NCBI GenBank assembly: GCA_028023455.1
Contig: JAQFVV010001089.1
Coordinates: 50,427-114,426, forward strand
DNA: 64,000 bases
Direction: 5' to 3'
Origin: Epiperipatus broadwayi
Taxonomy: Eukaryota > Onychophora > Udeonychophora > Euonychophora > Peripatidae
Positions 47,485 to 59,966 of the stretch are shown piece by piece (position 1 is the stretch's first letter; each line of letters opens with the position of its first letter). Position numbers and translations under genes: made by a program. Below the pieces are notes generated by a model that saw only the letters and a list, made by a program, of their open reading frames with translations, was not told where the DNA came from and searched no databases.

Positions 47485-48610
47485 GTTGCTGTTGTTGTAC
47501 AGTTATTTTTAGTATTTATATAATCTGTATTATAATATATATTTATAAACATTAATCAATTATTTTTATTATATATGTGTGTGTAAATATAAACCATTAT
47601 ATGTGATTATGATGTGATGTATAATGGCTTATCCTTACACGAAGTCAATAATATATCAGCAATTACAAATATCCAGTAACGTCCTCTGTTTAAAAATAAG
47701 GTCAGTTTTGAAACTTATTGTATATATACAGCAATATTTTAAAACATAAAAAAATAATTTAATAATGACAAATAGCTTCAGGGTTTATGTTAATAATTAC
47801 GATGATTTAATATAAAAATAAAGGTATTAAATCACAATATTTGCAGACAGTACCTGCAGACAGAAGTAAATCATAATTAAGAATAAATAAAATAAAATAT
47901 TACATGTCAGCATACACAGCTTAATAACAATGCAAACTTGAAATTATTTAATTAATACAAACACATATATGCGCTAATGCATTATATGTAGGTATACTTG
48001 CAAAAAATAGAAATAAAGTAGTTACATTAAAAGTCTTCATACAGGTCTTTAAAAAGAAATCTAAAAAAAAAAAAATAAAAAGTAAAAATATATATTGCTT
48101 TTTTAAAAAAAATAATAATAATTAAATATACTAACACCATAATATGTAATATTGTTTAAAATTATTATATAAAAATAATATATTACAGTTATTTATTTCA
48201 TTTTTGGATTAAAGTTAAACTTTATTAAGTAATGATTGTTGGGAGATATTTATCAATATTTTTTAATCTTTAAAATAAACAAATCTATATATACTATAAT
48301 AGTCAATGTAAAAGTACTTATGATGGTATGTATGCACATTAAGATACAATAATAGTCATTACAAGAAAATTATAATAATAGTAAAAAATAATTCAGCCCT
48401 TAATAATGAATTAATTATATTGTTATGAAACATGTAGCATCTTAGTTATTGTCATATATTTTACATCTTCCTACATTTGAGTTTTGATTCTATCTGCACA
48501 ACGACATTTTTTCTATGCACATTATAACAATCTGAGCATAAATATCATTAATAAAGGATCTTTTAGAATATTCTGCCAATTTAATTAAGGTGATTTATAA
48601 ATATTTTTGG
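47485..48610. other. AT-rich stretch, nothing recognised
   Basis: No coding or repeat signal. Confidence 0.55.
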
Positions 48611-49871
48611 TTGTTTTACAATAGCGTGTTGAAACCGCCGGACAGCATGGTTTGTTTGTAAACAAAGATAAATATAATGTTGCCGGGGCCACCGCCAGGT
48701 TTGTTTATCATCACACTTCAAAGTAATATCAAATAAATTTTTGAACACACACAAAAAAAATGCAGAAATCAAAAAATTGAATTTAAAAAAGTACTTATTT
48801 TTTTTGTTATTCTTTTCATTGCTTACATTTTTTTTTGGGGGGCAGGTTTTTTTTTTTTATATGTCTGTTTTGATTTAGTTGATTACATTTAAAAGTATTA
48901 TCTATCAAATAAAATTTTGAATGAAAAAAAAAGTACATAAATCAAAATTAATTTTAAAAAGTAGTTACTTTTTATTCTTCTCATTACTTACAATTGGCGG
49001 TTGGGTATTCTATGAAATCAGCTTTTCTTTTTTATATTTTTTTGTTTTATAATAAATTACAAATAAATAGATTTTCATTTAACAGTAAAATATTTACAAC
49101 CAAAAGGTCAAACTTTGAGAAGGGGTGGGGTGGCGGTTACAATTCCTAACCAAACGGAACACTTTAACTCGAAGGTTGACCAAGTTTTTACCTTAATTAC
49201 CAAAAACATAACTATATTTACGACAATTAGAACCAACTTTTAGGGCTGTTCAGGAACACCACACATGCAGCTTCAAGCTTTTTTGTTTGATAACCCTTCC
49301 AGCATCCATCAGAAAATCTTTGACATTCACAAAGTTTCCTATTTCAGCCATTTGATGAAGCTCACTGTTGTTCTCGCAGAAATGTGACTTAGAGCATGAT
49401 TTCATCCGAATCACACTTGCACCTACACTTGCCGAATTTTTTGAGCAGGAAATATGGGCTAGGAAAACATAAGATTCTGATCATAATCGTTAGTAGACAT
49501 TCTTAAAATATGAGAGATAGAGGGGGAGGTGGTCTTAATGAATATTAAAATAGTTTTGACAATCATAATTCCAGCCACCCTCACACAATACTGTAGCTAA
49601 AAGTGAAATGTGATCGCACATCAAAAATGCTTAGCCCAAATCTGAGCTGTAAGCTGACATGATAGTTTCTGCGACAGATTAAATGTCATGTTTATGTGCA
49701 TTAGCATAGAAATAAACACAGCAACCACCCTATACAATGGACTATTTCTAGGCTTACTCATTAGAAATAGAACATTCGATAGCAGTGGTAGGCTGCCTAA
49801 ATGGCATATTTTTTGTGTGCTATCATAGAAATACCTCCCTCTGGAGGTTTCAACACGCTATTGTAAAACAA
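48611..49871. mobile_element. 1.26-kb element with perfect 26-bp terminal inverted repeats
   Basis: Bases 48,611-48,636 are the exact reverse complement of 49,846-49,871. The inner part of the repeat (CAATAGCGTGTTGAAACC) is preceded by TA on each side, which would fit a TA target as in Tc1/mariner elements. This is inferred. No intact transposase is present. On the minus strand, 49,265-49,455 has protein-like text in two adjacent frames: GKCRCKCDSDEIML, then after a frame change HFCENNSELHQMAEIGNF continuing to DAGRVIK. This may be a relic of the element's own protein or of captured sequence. Its GC content is higher than the flanks, consistent with insertion. Confidence 0.75.
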
Positions 49872-50119
49872 ACATTTTTTTTTAAATATTTCCAGTCTTT
49901 ATGTTAATTCTTCATGATACATCTGTCTTCATAGGTCACTCTTGATGTAAATTATTTAGCCAAATCAAATATCATATAAAATACTTCCAGATAAACATTT
50001 CATACAGTGAATTAATCTATACAATTGTTTAGTCTTTTATAAAATGCAAAATATTTTATTTACAGCTTAGTATCTAAATAATTTATTTTTGGTGTTATCA
50101 TAATTCTCAATTATTATAA
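49872..50119. other. AT-rich gap
   Basis: Nothing recognised. Confidence 0.5.
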
Positions 50120-51060
50120 ATCTACAACTGGATGAAAGTCTCTTCAAGTTTAATCCAGTTTCTTCAAGATCTAGTCTCTTTTTTCTACATCACCCATTAC
50201 ACTTTGTTTTATGGTTTTTTATAATATTTTGAATTACAGTTTAAGAATTTAACTGTACATTTACTATGTCATCTTATACAAACTTCTCTAGACAAGTTCC
50301 ACATCACTCTATTAAATATTTAAATGATATTAATAACAACTGCTAGTTTTCTAATGCATACATTTTGGTTCTGATCACTTGTGTAGCACATCTCTTCATT
50401 CTTCATTCAGTGGTTTGAAATCTCTACATTACTTATGATATATCATAAATTCTAGTAAATTTCACCAGTGTCATTCATTCAAGCATGTAAAAGTAATTTA
50501 AAGTGATTATTTAATATCATCATGCTTTCACTTTCTAACACTTAAGATTTGCCGATACAAAAGTGTTTGGGATCAAAAAAATAGATGGCCATTCTATTTT
50601 TTCCAAAGACTTTATCATGTGTTTGAAGTGTTTGTATTCATTCATTTTATAGTTAAAATCTATAGCGCATGTGCAACAGTTTAATGCTGTTTAAAAGATT
50701 ACAGTTTGTAAAAAACATCACGCTATATAAAATAATTGACTTATTTTCCATTAAATGTACAATTCTGGGAACAATAAGTAAATCTTGACAAAACACATTT
50801 ATTAAAATCCTTCTTTTTCAAACATATAAGTATTAAGGTATTTTTACCAAAGACCCTCCATCCAAGTTTCATTTTATAATTATCGCCAATTATCTTTCTA
50901 TCCATATTTGTAAACAAACCAAGGTGTTGGTAGATGTCAACTTCTTCTTATTTATTATTATTAGTCTTTATTTTATTTTTTTTTTGGACAAAAATGAACA
51001 TTACTTTAGTTCTTTCAACAATGAGTTTAGTAAACAAGCTAAGAATAAAAGTGATAAGCA
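50120..51060 (-). pseudogene. Decayed 3' end of an RTE-type LINE, interrupted
   Basis: The plus-strand text follows the RTE copy at 51,464-52,140 in order. Landmarks are GGATGAAAGTCTCTTCAAGT, then CAGTGGTTTGAAATCTCT (about 50,415), AAAACACATTTATTAAAA (about 50,790), CCAAGTTTCATTTTATAAT and AACAAACCAAGGTGTT. About 290 extra bases lie between about 50,440 and 50,757, and the 147-bp dispersed repeat is within them. No coding capacity remains. Confidence 0.8.
50559..50705 (+). repeat. 147-bp dispersed repeat, copy 2
   Basis: Matches 3,452-3,598 at roughly 88 percent by eye. It sits within extra sequence that interrupts the decayed RTE relic, so it arrived after that RTE insertion. Confidence 0.75.
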
Positions 51061-51389
51061 ATCTTTTATTTTAAATCTCAAGAAAACATTATGCATTCTA
51101 CTTGTCAATTTATATAAAATTAAAATGAGTCATTATGTCATTTATCTCTTTCTTCTTAAATATTTATTATTTATATTTAACATAAAATAATTAGTAATGC
51201 TTCTGTTTTTATTTATATCACAGGGTGTTTAATTTAAATTTTATTTATCATTAACATTAGTAAAGCGTTATTCCACTTTTTTTTAAATTTTGAAATAAGG
51301 AATATATTTAAATAATGTTTTATTTTATGGTTTAAAAACACATGCATAAGAACAAAATGAAATAGAAAACATAATATTCCAGAAAAAAA
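51061..51389. other. AT-rich gap before the palindrome
   Basis: Nothing recognised. Confidence 0.5.
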
Positions 51390-51602
51390 AAAAAACATTT
51401 CACGTTTTGTCAAACTTTATAAATTTGACCAAAATAAAGCACAAAATTTAGCATGATGATATGATAATGCATCATCATCATCATCATTATCAACCATTAT
51501 CAATCCACTGCAGGATGAAGGTCTCTCCAAGTTTAATCCATCTTCTCCGATCTTTAGCTTCTCTTCTCCACATCACCCCTACACATTTTCTTATTTCATA
51601 CA

Positions 51603-53038
51603 TCATCTTACATGTGGTCTCCTTCTGGGTCTTTTACAATCTCTTGGAATCCAGTTTAAAATTTCAATTGTCCATCTATTATCATCTCTTCTAGAAATAT
51701 TTCCAGCCCAACTCCACTTCAATCTTTTAATTTTTTCAATGAGGTCAGTAACACCTGTTTGTTCTCTTACCCATACATTGCGTTTTCGATCTCTTCTTGT
51801 TACTCCCAACATACATCTCTCCATACTTCTTTGAGTGGTTTGAAGTCTCTGTATTGATCTTCTATTAAGTGTCCAAGTCTCAGATCCATAAGTAAGAACT
51901 GGTAAAACACATTTGTTAAAAACCTTTATTTTCAAACACATAGGCATATTTCCTTTTAATATCAAGTTATTTCTACCAAAAGCACTCCAACCAAGTTTAA
52001 TTCTATGATCAATTTCCTCTATTATATTTCCATCTGTATTAATAATCTGACCAAGGTATTTGTAACTCTTAACTTCTAATTCAACATAATCAATCTTTAT
52101 TTTCATATTTTGAGCAAATCAATTAAACATTACTTTAGTCTTTTTAACATTTATCTTTAGTCCTACTTTCCTACTTTCATCTGATAACTCCTGCAACATT
52201 TTCTGCAGCTCGGAAGCATTATTTGCAAAAACAACTACATCATCTGTGAAATCTAAATGACTTAAAGAATCTCCATTTACTTTCACTCCTTTAGTTTCCC
52301 ATTTTAATCCACAAAATACTTCTTGCAGCACTGCTGTAAAAAGTTTTGGAGATATGGAGTCACCTTGTCTTACACCTTTCTCAATGTTGACTTTCCCAGT
52401 ATCATTATGTAATCTAATTGTTGCTGTTGCATTTTTATAAATATTCTTTAAAATATGACAATATCCTGGATCTATACCTTGATGATCCAATGCTTTAATC
52501 ACTGAAGAAATGTTTAGAGAATCAAATGCCTTTTCATAATCTACAAATCCAAATCATAATGACAACTCATATTCATTTGTCCTTTCTATAACTTCTCTCA
52601 ATACTTGAATATGATCTACTGTACTAAAACCACTTTTAAATCCAGCTTGTTCTCTTGGTTGGTGAAAATCCAAGGTTCTCTGTAGACGAGTTGTAATTAT
52701 CTTGGTAAAAATTTTATATAAAACTGATAAAAGGCTGATAGGTCTGTAATTTCTAATATCTTCTTTATCACCTTTTTTAAATATTAATATTATTACTGCA
52801 TTCTTCCAATCATCCGGTACAACTTTGCTAATATTTTTTCTGTATCTTCACCTGCTTCTTTTAATATATCAATTATAATTCCATCATTACCTGGAGCCTT
52901 TCCTTTTTTCATACATTTAATTGCATTTCTCACTTCTTCATTTAAAATTCTGGGCAATTCGGAAGATGTAATAGATATAGGAGGTACTTGTTCTTTATTA
53001 CTATATAATTCTTGATAAAAATCTTCTACCAATTTCAT
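51603..53038 (-). pseudogene. RTE reverse transcriptase domain (left arm), broken frames
   Basis: Pieces in order are KAPGNDGIIIDILKEAG (52,793-53,038), the fingers with NYRPISLLSVLYKIF (about 52,720), and motif A VDYEKAFDS (about 52,530). GVRQGDSISPKLF and the catalytic box FTDD lie in the frame 52,119-52,502. YKYLGQIINTDG, LTYGSETWTLNRR and WAGNISRRDDNRW lie in the frame 51,603-52,106. The right-arm copy has FADD where this copy has FTDD, so Ala to Thr is a lesion specific to the left arm. A TGA near 52,120 replaces an Arg codon kept in the right arm. Confidence 0.87.
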
Positions 53039-53184
53039 AATGTCATCCCTCTTTTTAGTAATAATTCCATCTTTTTTCCTTATTGCAGATATAAATTTCC
53101 TACCAATACCAAAATGTTGTTTTACATTCTTAAGACTTTTATCTTCTTCTACAGCTTTTCTTGCTAATTCACAGTTATACTTTC

Positions 53185-54415
53185 TTATATCATTTCATCT
53201 CTTTTCCACACCATTTTACAAAATTCGAGATATTCAATTCTTTTTAATGCATCATTCTTGCATATCTTCATATTCCTTCTTTTCTTCATAAGTTCTCTAG
53301 TCTCAGTAGAAATTTTATTAGTCAATTGCTGCTTTTTTCTACCAGCTATCTTTGTTGCAGTTTTTAAAAGTGTATCAGTTATTTTCATATTAATTTCATT
53401 CAAATGTGAATCATGTTCAAAATCTACTAATACGTGAAACCGATTTGTAAGTTCTAATTTAAATTCATTAGAATGTTTCTGAAGATTAGGAATATCAACT
53501 GTAAATATAGTTTTTCTTAATAATTTTTGTCTCTCTAGTTTTACATTAACATGTATCTTACCCCTTACTAATCGATGATCACTTCCTGTGTTAAATTTAT
53601 TAAGAACATTACAATCTTGAAATATGTATTTACTGTTAGTCAAAATATAATCCAATTCTGCTGTACCTTCAGTTGGATGCTTCCATGTCCATTTCCTTCT
53701 AACATTTTTCTCAAAAAAAGAATTCATAATATAATGTTTATTCCTTCTCTGCAAACTCCACAAGTCTATGTCCTCTCTCATTTCTATTACCATAACCAAA
53801 ATTACCTACAACACTTTCATCTTTCATTTGTTTACCAATTCTAGCATTAAAATCTCCCATAACAATTTTAAAATGTTGTTTACTCTGATCAAAAGCCTTT
53901 TGTACATCCATATAAAAATCTTCTACTACTTCATCACTGTGAGAACTTGTTGGGGCATAAACCTGTTGTATAACTAATCTTGCCACTCTGTCTGATACAC
54001 CATGAATCTCCACAATATTGTTCTTCCACTTTTTATTTATAATGAATCCTACTCCACTTGTATTTCCAATATTTGTGCCTTTATAATAGAGCATATGTCC
54101 ACTTTTTAAATCAATTGTCTCTTCACCTTTTCTTCTAACTTCACAAAGTCCAATAATATCCCATTTAATATAAGAGAGTTCTTCTTCTAATTCTTGCAAT
54201 CTTCCTTCACTTGAAAGTGATCTGTAGTTGTAAGTACCTAAATAAAAAGTCATCATCAAATGGCAGCCTGGGTTTACAATCAGGGGATTCTTAGCACCCT
54301 CCACCATCGGCCACCAACCACTGCCTTGGCTGGTGACTTTACAGCCTCCTGGTAATAAGGGCCATGCTTTATTTTTATCTGTCATAATTGTATAATTGGG
54401 AAAAATCTTTATCAT
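53185..54415 (-). pseudogene. RTE endonuclease domain (left arm), two frames
   Basis: The first frame (53,738-54,415) has LGTYNYRSL near residue 59 and LCEVRRKGE near 90 (catalytic Glu). QVYAPT (141) and MGDFNARIG (186, Asp and Asn of the active site) follow. The second (53,185-53,799) has TWKHP (38), ELDYILTN (48) and GSDHRLV (72, final catalytic His pair). Together these are the AP-endonuclease-like motifs that nick the target for reverse transcription. The true start is uncertain. The domain begins near residue 55 of the first frame, and the earlier residues look like untranslated leader. A one-base change near 53,745 separates the frames. Confidence 0.88.
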
Positions 54416-54713
54416 TTACACAAACATTCATTCTGCCTTATCAGGCACTGAGAAGAAAGACCATGGTGTTTCTTGATCTTTAACTCAGAGGTAAAAAGCC
54501 AATAAACTCACCACGCTGGCTAATGTGTGTTGGTGAGCAGCCCATCCATGTTCGTATACTATATGAATAAACATATAGTAATAACAGCTGCAACGACAAG
54601 AACATATGGAGTGGACATTAGGAATTTGCCCTACTCAGTTTCTTTAAGGCCTCCAAAAGGAATCAAAGGGTCTCCTTTCAGTTAATAGCAAACTCCTTTC
54701 TGCAGCCGATAAC

Positions 54714-55390
54714 GCATTACATGGCATTAATAAACACTCATTTTAATGCATCTAACACATAATAATTCATATTAATAACCTATACAAATATAATAATTTA
54801 CTTATTCACATTTTGTTTTGTAGTCATCACATATATATTCAAATATGAAGCTAAGTTAATCTTTACACTCCCCATATAAATCTTGGTAAAGGTATTCCAT
54901 ATCTAGGCATAATTTCATTGATATGTTTTAAAAAAAAAACTAATGTACCTTTTGCAAAACAATATTCTCACTACATATATTATTTATTTTTAAATAAGAA
55001 ATAAGTCTATGAATATTGAAAATATACTGTACTATAAACAAAAGCATACATATCTTTAATTATAAAATAATTGACACAATATACAATAATATAACATTAA
55101 TGCTGAGTCATGGAAGAAACTAAATATCAGTATAAGTAAATACATGGTCAAATTTATAATAATGAACAAGCTGTATTTTTAATTGAAATTAAAATGATTC
55201 TGGACTGCTTTTATTTGAATTTCTTGAAATTTTTTATATATTCATACATATTTGTATAAATGTGTACACACATTATATCTATATTATGTTTAATATATGT
55301 GCTAATATATCAAAATTAGAGATCTTTACTATGATTTAACATATTATTCTTGCATTGTTTTATTTTTGTTCTAGATTCTTTTAATAATAT

Positions 55391-55422
<32 letters not shown>
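54714..55422. other. Spacer between RTE copy 2 and the satellite (left arm)
   Basis: AT-rich, no gene. It ends in an irregular (TA)n run (about 55,388-55,422). The reverse complement, at lower quality, is found at 59,929-60,602. Confidence 0.75.
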
Positions 55423-55424
<2 letters not shown>

Positions 55425-58177
55425 GTCCACAGATGGCGTTTCTACCAAAAACACCGATCAAAGCGTATATTCTGTTTACATAAACGTCAGAGTAGCATTC
55501 ACTATCTCTAACTATAATTCCACTTTCAGATCATGATTTCAAGCTATTTGCTTTCGTCAGTGAAAGACAGGAATAAAGAAACTAGATCTAAACACAAACT
55601 CTGAGCGTTTATGAAACAATTTCTATTCAGCTTGCAAGCGTGAATTTTTTAGACACGTAATGTCTTCAAACTCAGCATAGCAAACCAGATAGCTATATGG
55701 GTCTGATCTCAGTTCAGCATCACCACATAGTAGAAGCCTCTGCAATCTATATCATTGCAAGAAAGACCTCAAAGGTACATTTATGATAAACAAAAATGCA
55801 AGTTAAAAAACTTGCTAACGCTTGTATTTATGTCCACAGATGGCGTTTCTACCAAAAACACCGATCAAAGCGTATATTCTGTTTACATAAACGTCAGAGT
55901 AGCATTCACTATCTCTAACTATAATTCCACTTTCAGATCATGATTTCAAGCTATTTGCTATCGTCAGTGAAAGACAGGAATAAAGAAACTAGATCTAAAC
56001 ACAAACTCTGAGCGTTTATGAAACAATTTCTATTCAGCTTGCAAGCGTGAATTTTTTAGACACGTAATGTCTTCAAACTCAGCATAGCAAACCAGATAGC
56101 TATATGGGTCTGATCTCAGTTCAGCATCACCACATAGTAGAAGCCTCTGCAATCTATATCATTGCAAGAAAGACCTCAAAGGTACATTTATGATAAACAA
56201 AAATGCAAGTTAAAAAACTTGCTAACGCTTGTATTTATGTCCACAGATGGCGTTTCTACCAAAAACACCGATCAAAGCGTATATTCTGTTTACATAAACG
56301 TCAGAGTAGCATTCACTATCTCTAACTATAATTCCACTTTCAGATCATGATTTCAAGCTATTTGCTATCGTCAGTGAAAGACAGGAATAAAGAAACTAGA
56401 TCTAAACACAAACTCTGAGCGTTTATGAAACAATTTCTATTCAGCTTGCAAGCGTGAATTTTTTAGACACGTAATGTCTTCAAACTCAGCATAGCAAACC
56501 AGATAGCTATATGGGTCTGATCTCAGTTCAGCATCACCACATAGTAGAAGCCTCTGCAATCTATATCATTGCAAGAAAGACCTCAAAGGTACATTTATGA
56601 TAAACAAAAATGCAAGTTAAAAAACTTGCTAACGCTTGTATTTATGTCCACAGATGGCGTTTCTACCAAAAACACCGATCAAAGCGTATATTCTGTTTAC
56701 ATAAACGTCAGAGAGTTAGCATTCACTATCTCTAACTATAATTCCACTTTCAGATCATGATTTCAAGCTATTTGCTATCGTCAGTGAAAGACAGGAATAA
56801 AGAAACTAGATCTAAACACAAACTCTGAGCGTTTATGAAACAATTTCTATTCAGCTTGCAAGCGTGAATTTTTTAGACACGTAATGTCTTCAAACTCAGC
56901 ATAGCAAACCAGATAGCTATATGGGTCTGATCTCAGTTCAGCATCACCACATAGTAGAAGCCTCTGCAATCTATATCATTGCAAGAAAGACCTCAAAGGT
57001 ACATTTATGATAAACAAAAATGCAAGTTAAAAAACTTGCTAACGCTTGTATTTATGTCCACAGATGGCGTTTCTACCAAAAACACCGATCAAAGCGTATA
57101 TTCTGTTTACATAAACGTCAGAGTAGCATTCACTATCTCTAACTATAATTCCACTTTCAGATCATGATTTCAAGCTATTTGCTATCGTCAGTGAAAGACA
57201 GGAATAAAGAAACTAGATCTAAACACAAACTCTGAGCGTTTATGAAACAATTTCTATTCAGCTTGCAAGCGTGAATTTTTTAGACACGTAATGTCTTCAA
57301 ACTCAGCATAGCAAACCAGATAGCTATATGGGTCTGATCTCAGTTCAGCATCACCACATAGTAGAAGCCTCTGCAATCTATATCATTGCAAGAAAGACCT
57401 CAAAGGTACATTTATGATAAACAAAAATGCAAGTTAAAAAACTTGCTAACGCTTGTATTTATGTCCACAGATGGCGTTTCTACCAAAAACACCGATCAAA
57501 GCGTATATTCTGTTTACATAAACGTCAGAGTAGCATTCACTATCTCTAACTATAATTCCACTTTCAGATCATGATTTCAAGCTATTTGCTATCGTCAGTG
57601 AAAGACAGGAATAAAGAAACTAGATCTAAACACAAACTCTGAGCGTTTATGAAACAATTTCTATTCAGCTTGCAAGCGTGAATTTTTTAGACACGTAATG
57701 TCTTCAAACTCAGCATAGCAAACCAGATAGCTATATGGGTCTGATCTCAGTTCAGCATCACCACATAGTAGAAGCCTCTGCAATCTATATCATTGCAAGA
57801 AAGACCTCAAAGGTACATTTATGATAAACAAAAATGCAAGTTAAAAAACTTGCTAACGCTTGTATTTATGTCCACAGATGGCGTTTCTACCAAAAACACC
57901 GATCAAAGCGTATATTCTGTTTACATAAACGTCAGATTAGCATTCACTATCTCTAACTATAATTCCACTTTCAGATCATGATTTCAAGCTATTTGCTATC
58001 GTCAGTGAAAGACAGGAATAAAGAAACTAGATCTAAATACAAACTCTGAGCGTTTATGAAACAATTTCTATTCAGCTTGCAAGCGTGAATTTTTAGACAC
58101 GTAATGTCTTCAAACTCAGCATAGCAAACCAGATAGCTATATGGGTCTGATCTCAGTTCAGCATCACCACATAGTAG
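55423..58177 (+). repeat. 407-bp satellite array, forward half, about 6.8 units
   Basis: Units start ATGTCCACAGATGGCG at 55,423, 55,830, 56,237, 56,644, 57,054, 57,461 and 57,868. The spacing is 407 bp five times and 410 bp once, where GAGAGTTAGC replaces GAGTAGC. Units are almost identical to one another. Each contains a perfect short hairpin (GCAAGTT-AAAA-AACTTGC) and a 62-codon open frame that is simply repeated with the unit. No tRNA, ribozyme core or protein family was recognised in it. It begins directly after (TA)n. Confidence 0.96.
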
Positions 58178-59922
58178 ATAGCCTGAAATCATGATCTGAA
58201 AGTGGAATTATAGTTAGAGATAGTGAATGCTACTCTGGCGATTTATGTAAACAGAATATGCGCTTGATCGGTGTTTTGGTAGGGGCGCCATCTGTGGACA
58301 TAAATACAAGCGTTAGCAAGTTTTTAACTTGCATTTTTGTTTATCATAAATGTACCTGTGAGGTCTTTCTTGCAATGATATAGATTGCAGAGGCTTCACT
58401 ATGTGGTGATGCTGAACGAGATCAGACCCATATAGCTATCTGGTTTGCTATGCTGAGTTTGAAGACATTACGTGTCTAAAAAATTCACGCTTGCAAGCTG
58501 AATAGAAATTGTTTCATAAGCGCTCAGAGTTTGTGTTTAGATCTAGTTTCTTTATTCCTGTCTTTCACTGGCGATAGCAAATAGCTGAAATCATGATCTG
58601 AAAGTGGAATTATAGTTAGAGATAGTGAATGCTACTCTGACGTTTATGTAAACAGAATATACGCTTGATTGGTGTTTTTGGTAGAAACGCCATCTGTGGA
58701 CATAAATACAAGCGTTAGCAAGTTTTTTAACTTGCATTTTTGTTTATCATAAATGTACCTTTGAGGTCTTTCTTGCAATGATATAGATTGCAGAGGCTTC
58801 TACTATGTGGTGATGCTGAACTGAGATCAGACCCATATAGCTATCTGGTTTGCTATGCTGAGTTTGAAGAGCATTGCGTGTCTAAAAAAATTCACGGCTT
58901 ACAAGCTGAATAGAAATTGTTTCATAAGCGCTCAGAGTTTGTGTTTAGATCTAGTTTCTTTATTCCTGTCTTTCACTGGCGATAGCAAATAGCTTGAAAT
59001 CATGATCTGAAAGTGGAATTATAGTTAGAGATAGTGAATGCTACTCTGACGTTTATGTAAACAGAACATACGCTTGATCGGTGTTTTTGGTAGAACGCCA
59101 TCTGTGGACATAAATACAAGCGTTAGCAAGTTTTTTAACTTGCATTTTTGTTTATCATAAATGTACCTTTGAGTTCTTTCTTGCAATGATATAGATTGCA
59201 GAGGCTTCTACTATGTGGTGATGCTGAACTGAGATCAGACCCATATAGCTATCTGGTTTGCTATGCTGAGTTTGAAGACATTACGTGTCTAAAAAATTCA
59301 CGCTTGCAAGCTGAGATCGGAAGAGCGTCACGTCTGCTCAGAGTTTGTGTTTAGATCTAGTTTCTTTATTCCTGTCTTTCACTGACGATAGCAAATAGCT
59401 TGAAATCATGATCTGAAAGTGGAATTATAGTTAGAGATAGTGAATGCTACTCTGACGTTTATGTAAACAGAATATACGCTTGATCGGTGTTTTTGGTAGA
59501 AACGCCATCTGTGGACATAAATACAAGCGTTAGCAAGTTTTTTAACTTGCATTTTTGTTTATCATAAATGTACCTTTGAGGTCTTTCTTGCAATGATATA
59601 GATTGCAGAGGCTTCTACTATGTGGTGATGCTGAACTGAGATCAGACCCATATAGCTATCTGGTTTGCTATGCTGAGTTTGAAGACATTACGTGTCTAAA
59701 AAATTCACGCTTGCAAGCTGAATAGAAATTGTTTCATAAACGCTCAGAGTTTGTGTTTAGATCTAGTTTCTTTATTCCTGTCTTTCACTGGCGATAGCAA
59801 ATAGCTTGAAATCATGATCTGAAAGTGGAATTATAGTTAGAGATAGTGAATACTCACTACTCTGACGTTTATGTAAACAGAATATACGCTTGATCGGTGT
59901 TTTTGGTAGAAACGCCATCTGT

Positions 59923-59928
<6 letters not shown>
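58178..59928 (-). repeat. 407-bp satellite array, inverted half, about 4.3 units
   Basis: The same unit on the other strand, ending at 59,928 directly before (TA)n. Distances between equal points are about 402, 408, 407 and 410 bp, with scattered single-base changes that differ from unit to unit. It starts at a unit position about 190 bp away from where the forward half stops, so the turn is not a simple mirror point. The junction shares only a few bases (AGC). Confidence 0.95.
59314..59336 (+). other. Illumina adapter-like sequence embedded in the satellite
   Basis: AGATCGGAAGAGC at 59,314-59,326 is the common core of Illumina TruSeq adapters, and the following GTCACGTCTG resembles the next adapter bases. 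In every other unit the position holds about 21 bases of satellite sequence (ATAGAAATTG...). Here those bases are replaced, and the satellite resumes at CTCAGAG. This is a technical contaminant, not biology. Confidence 0.9.

Positions 59929-59966
<38 letters not shown>

Larger units (their letters stand above)
51464..54713 (-). mobile_element. RTE-type LINE, copy 2, full length (left arm)
   Basis: It extends from the 5' end (GGCTGCAGAAAGGAG at about 54,713) to the (GAT)n-type tail at 51,464-51,489. The length of about 3.25 kb fits RTE elements, which carry a single ORF with an AP-like endonuclease and RT. The frames are broken but all domains are present, and it is the best-preserved copy in the window. 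Lesions include a frame change near 53,745, several indels through 52,500-53,190 and a TGA stop near 52,120. Confidence 0.9.

Noticed and set aside
55755-57981. Six near-identical 62-63 codon open frames spaced 407 bp apart
   Set aside because: They repeat with the satellite unit, use the same bases and show no coding signature of their own.
55423-58177. CRISPR-like array
   Set aside because: The repeats are 407 bp, directly adjacent and without unique spacers, in a eukaryotic context.
55423-59928. Hammerhead ribozyme in the satellite, as found in some retrozyme-like repeats
   Set aside because: I looked for the CTGATGA...GAAA core on both strands and did not see it. Only simple hairpins are present.
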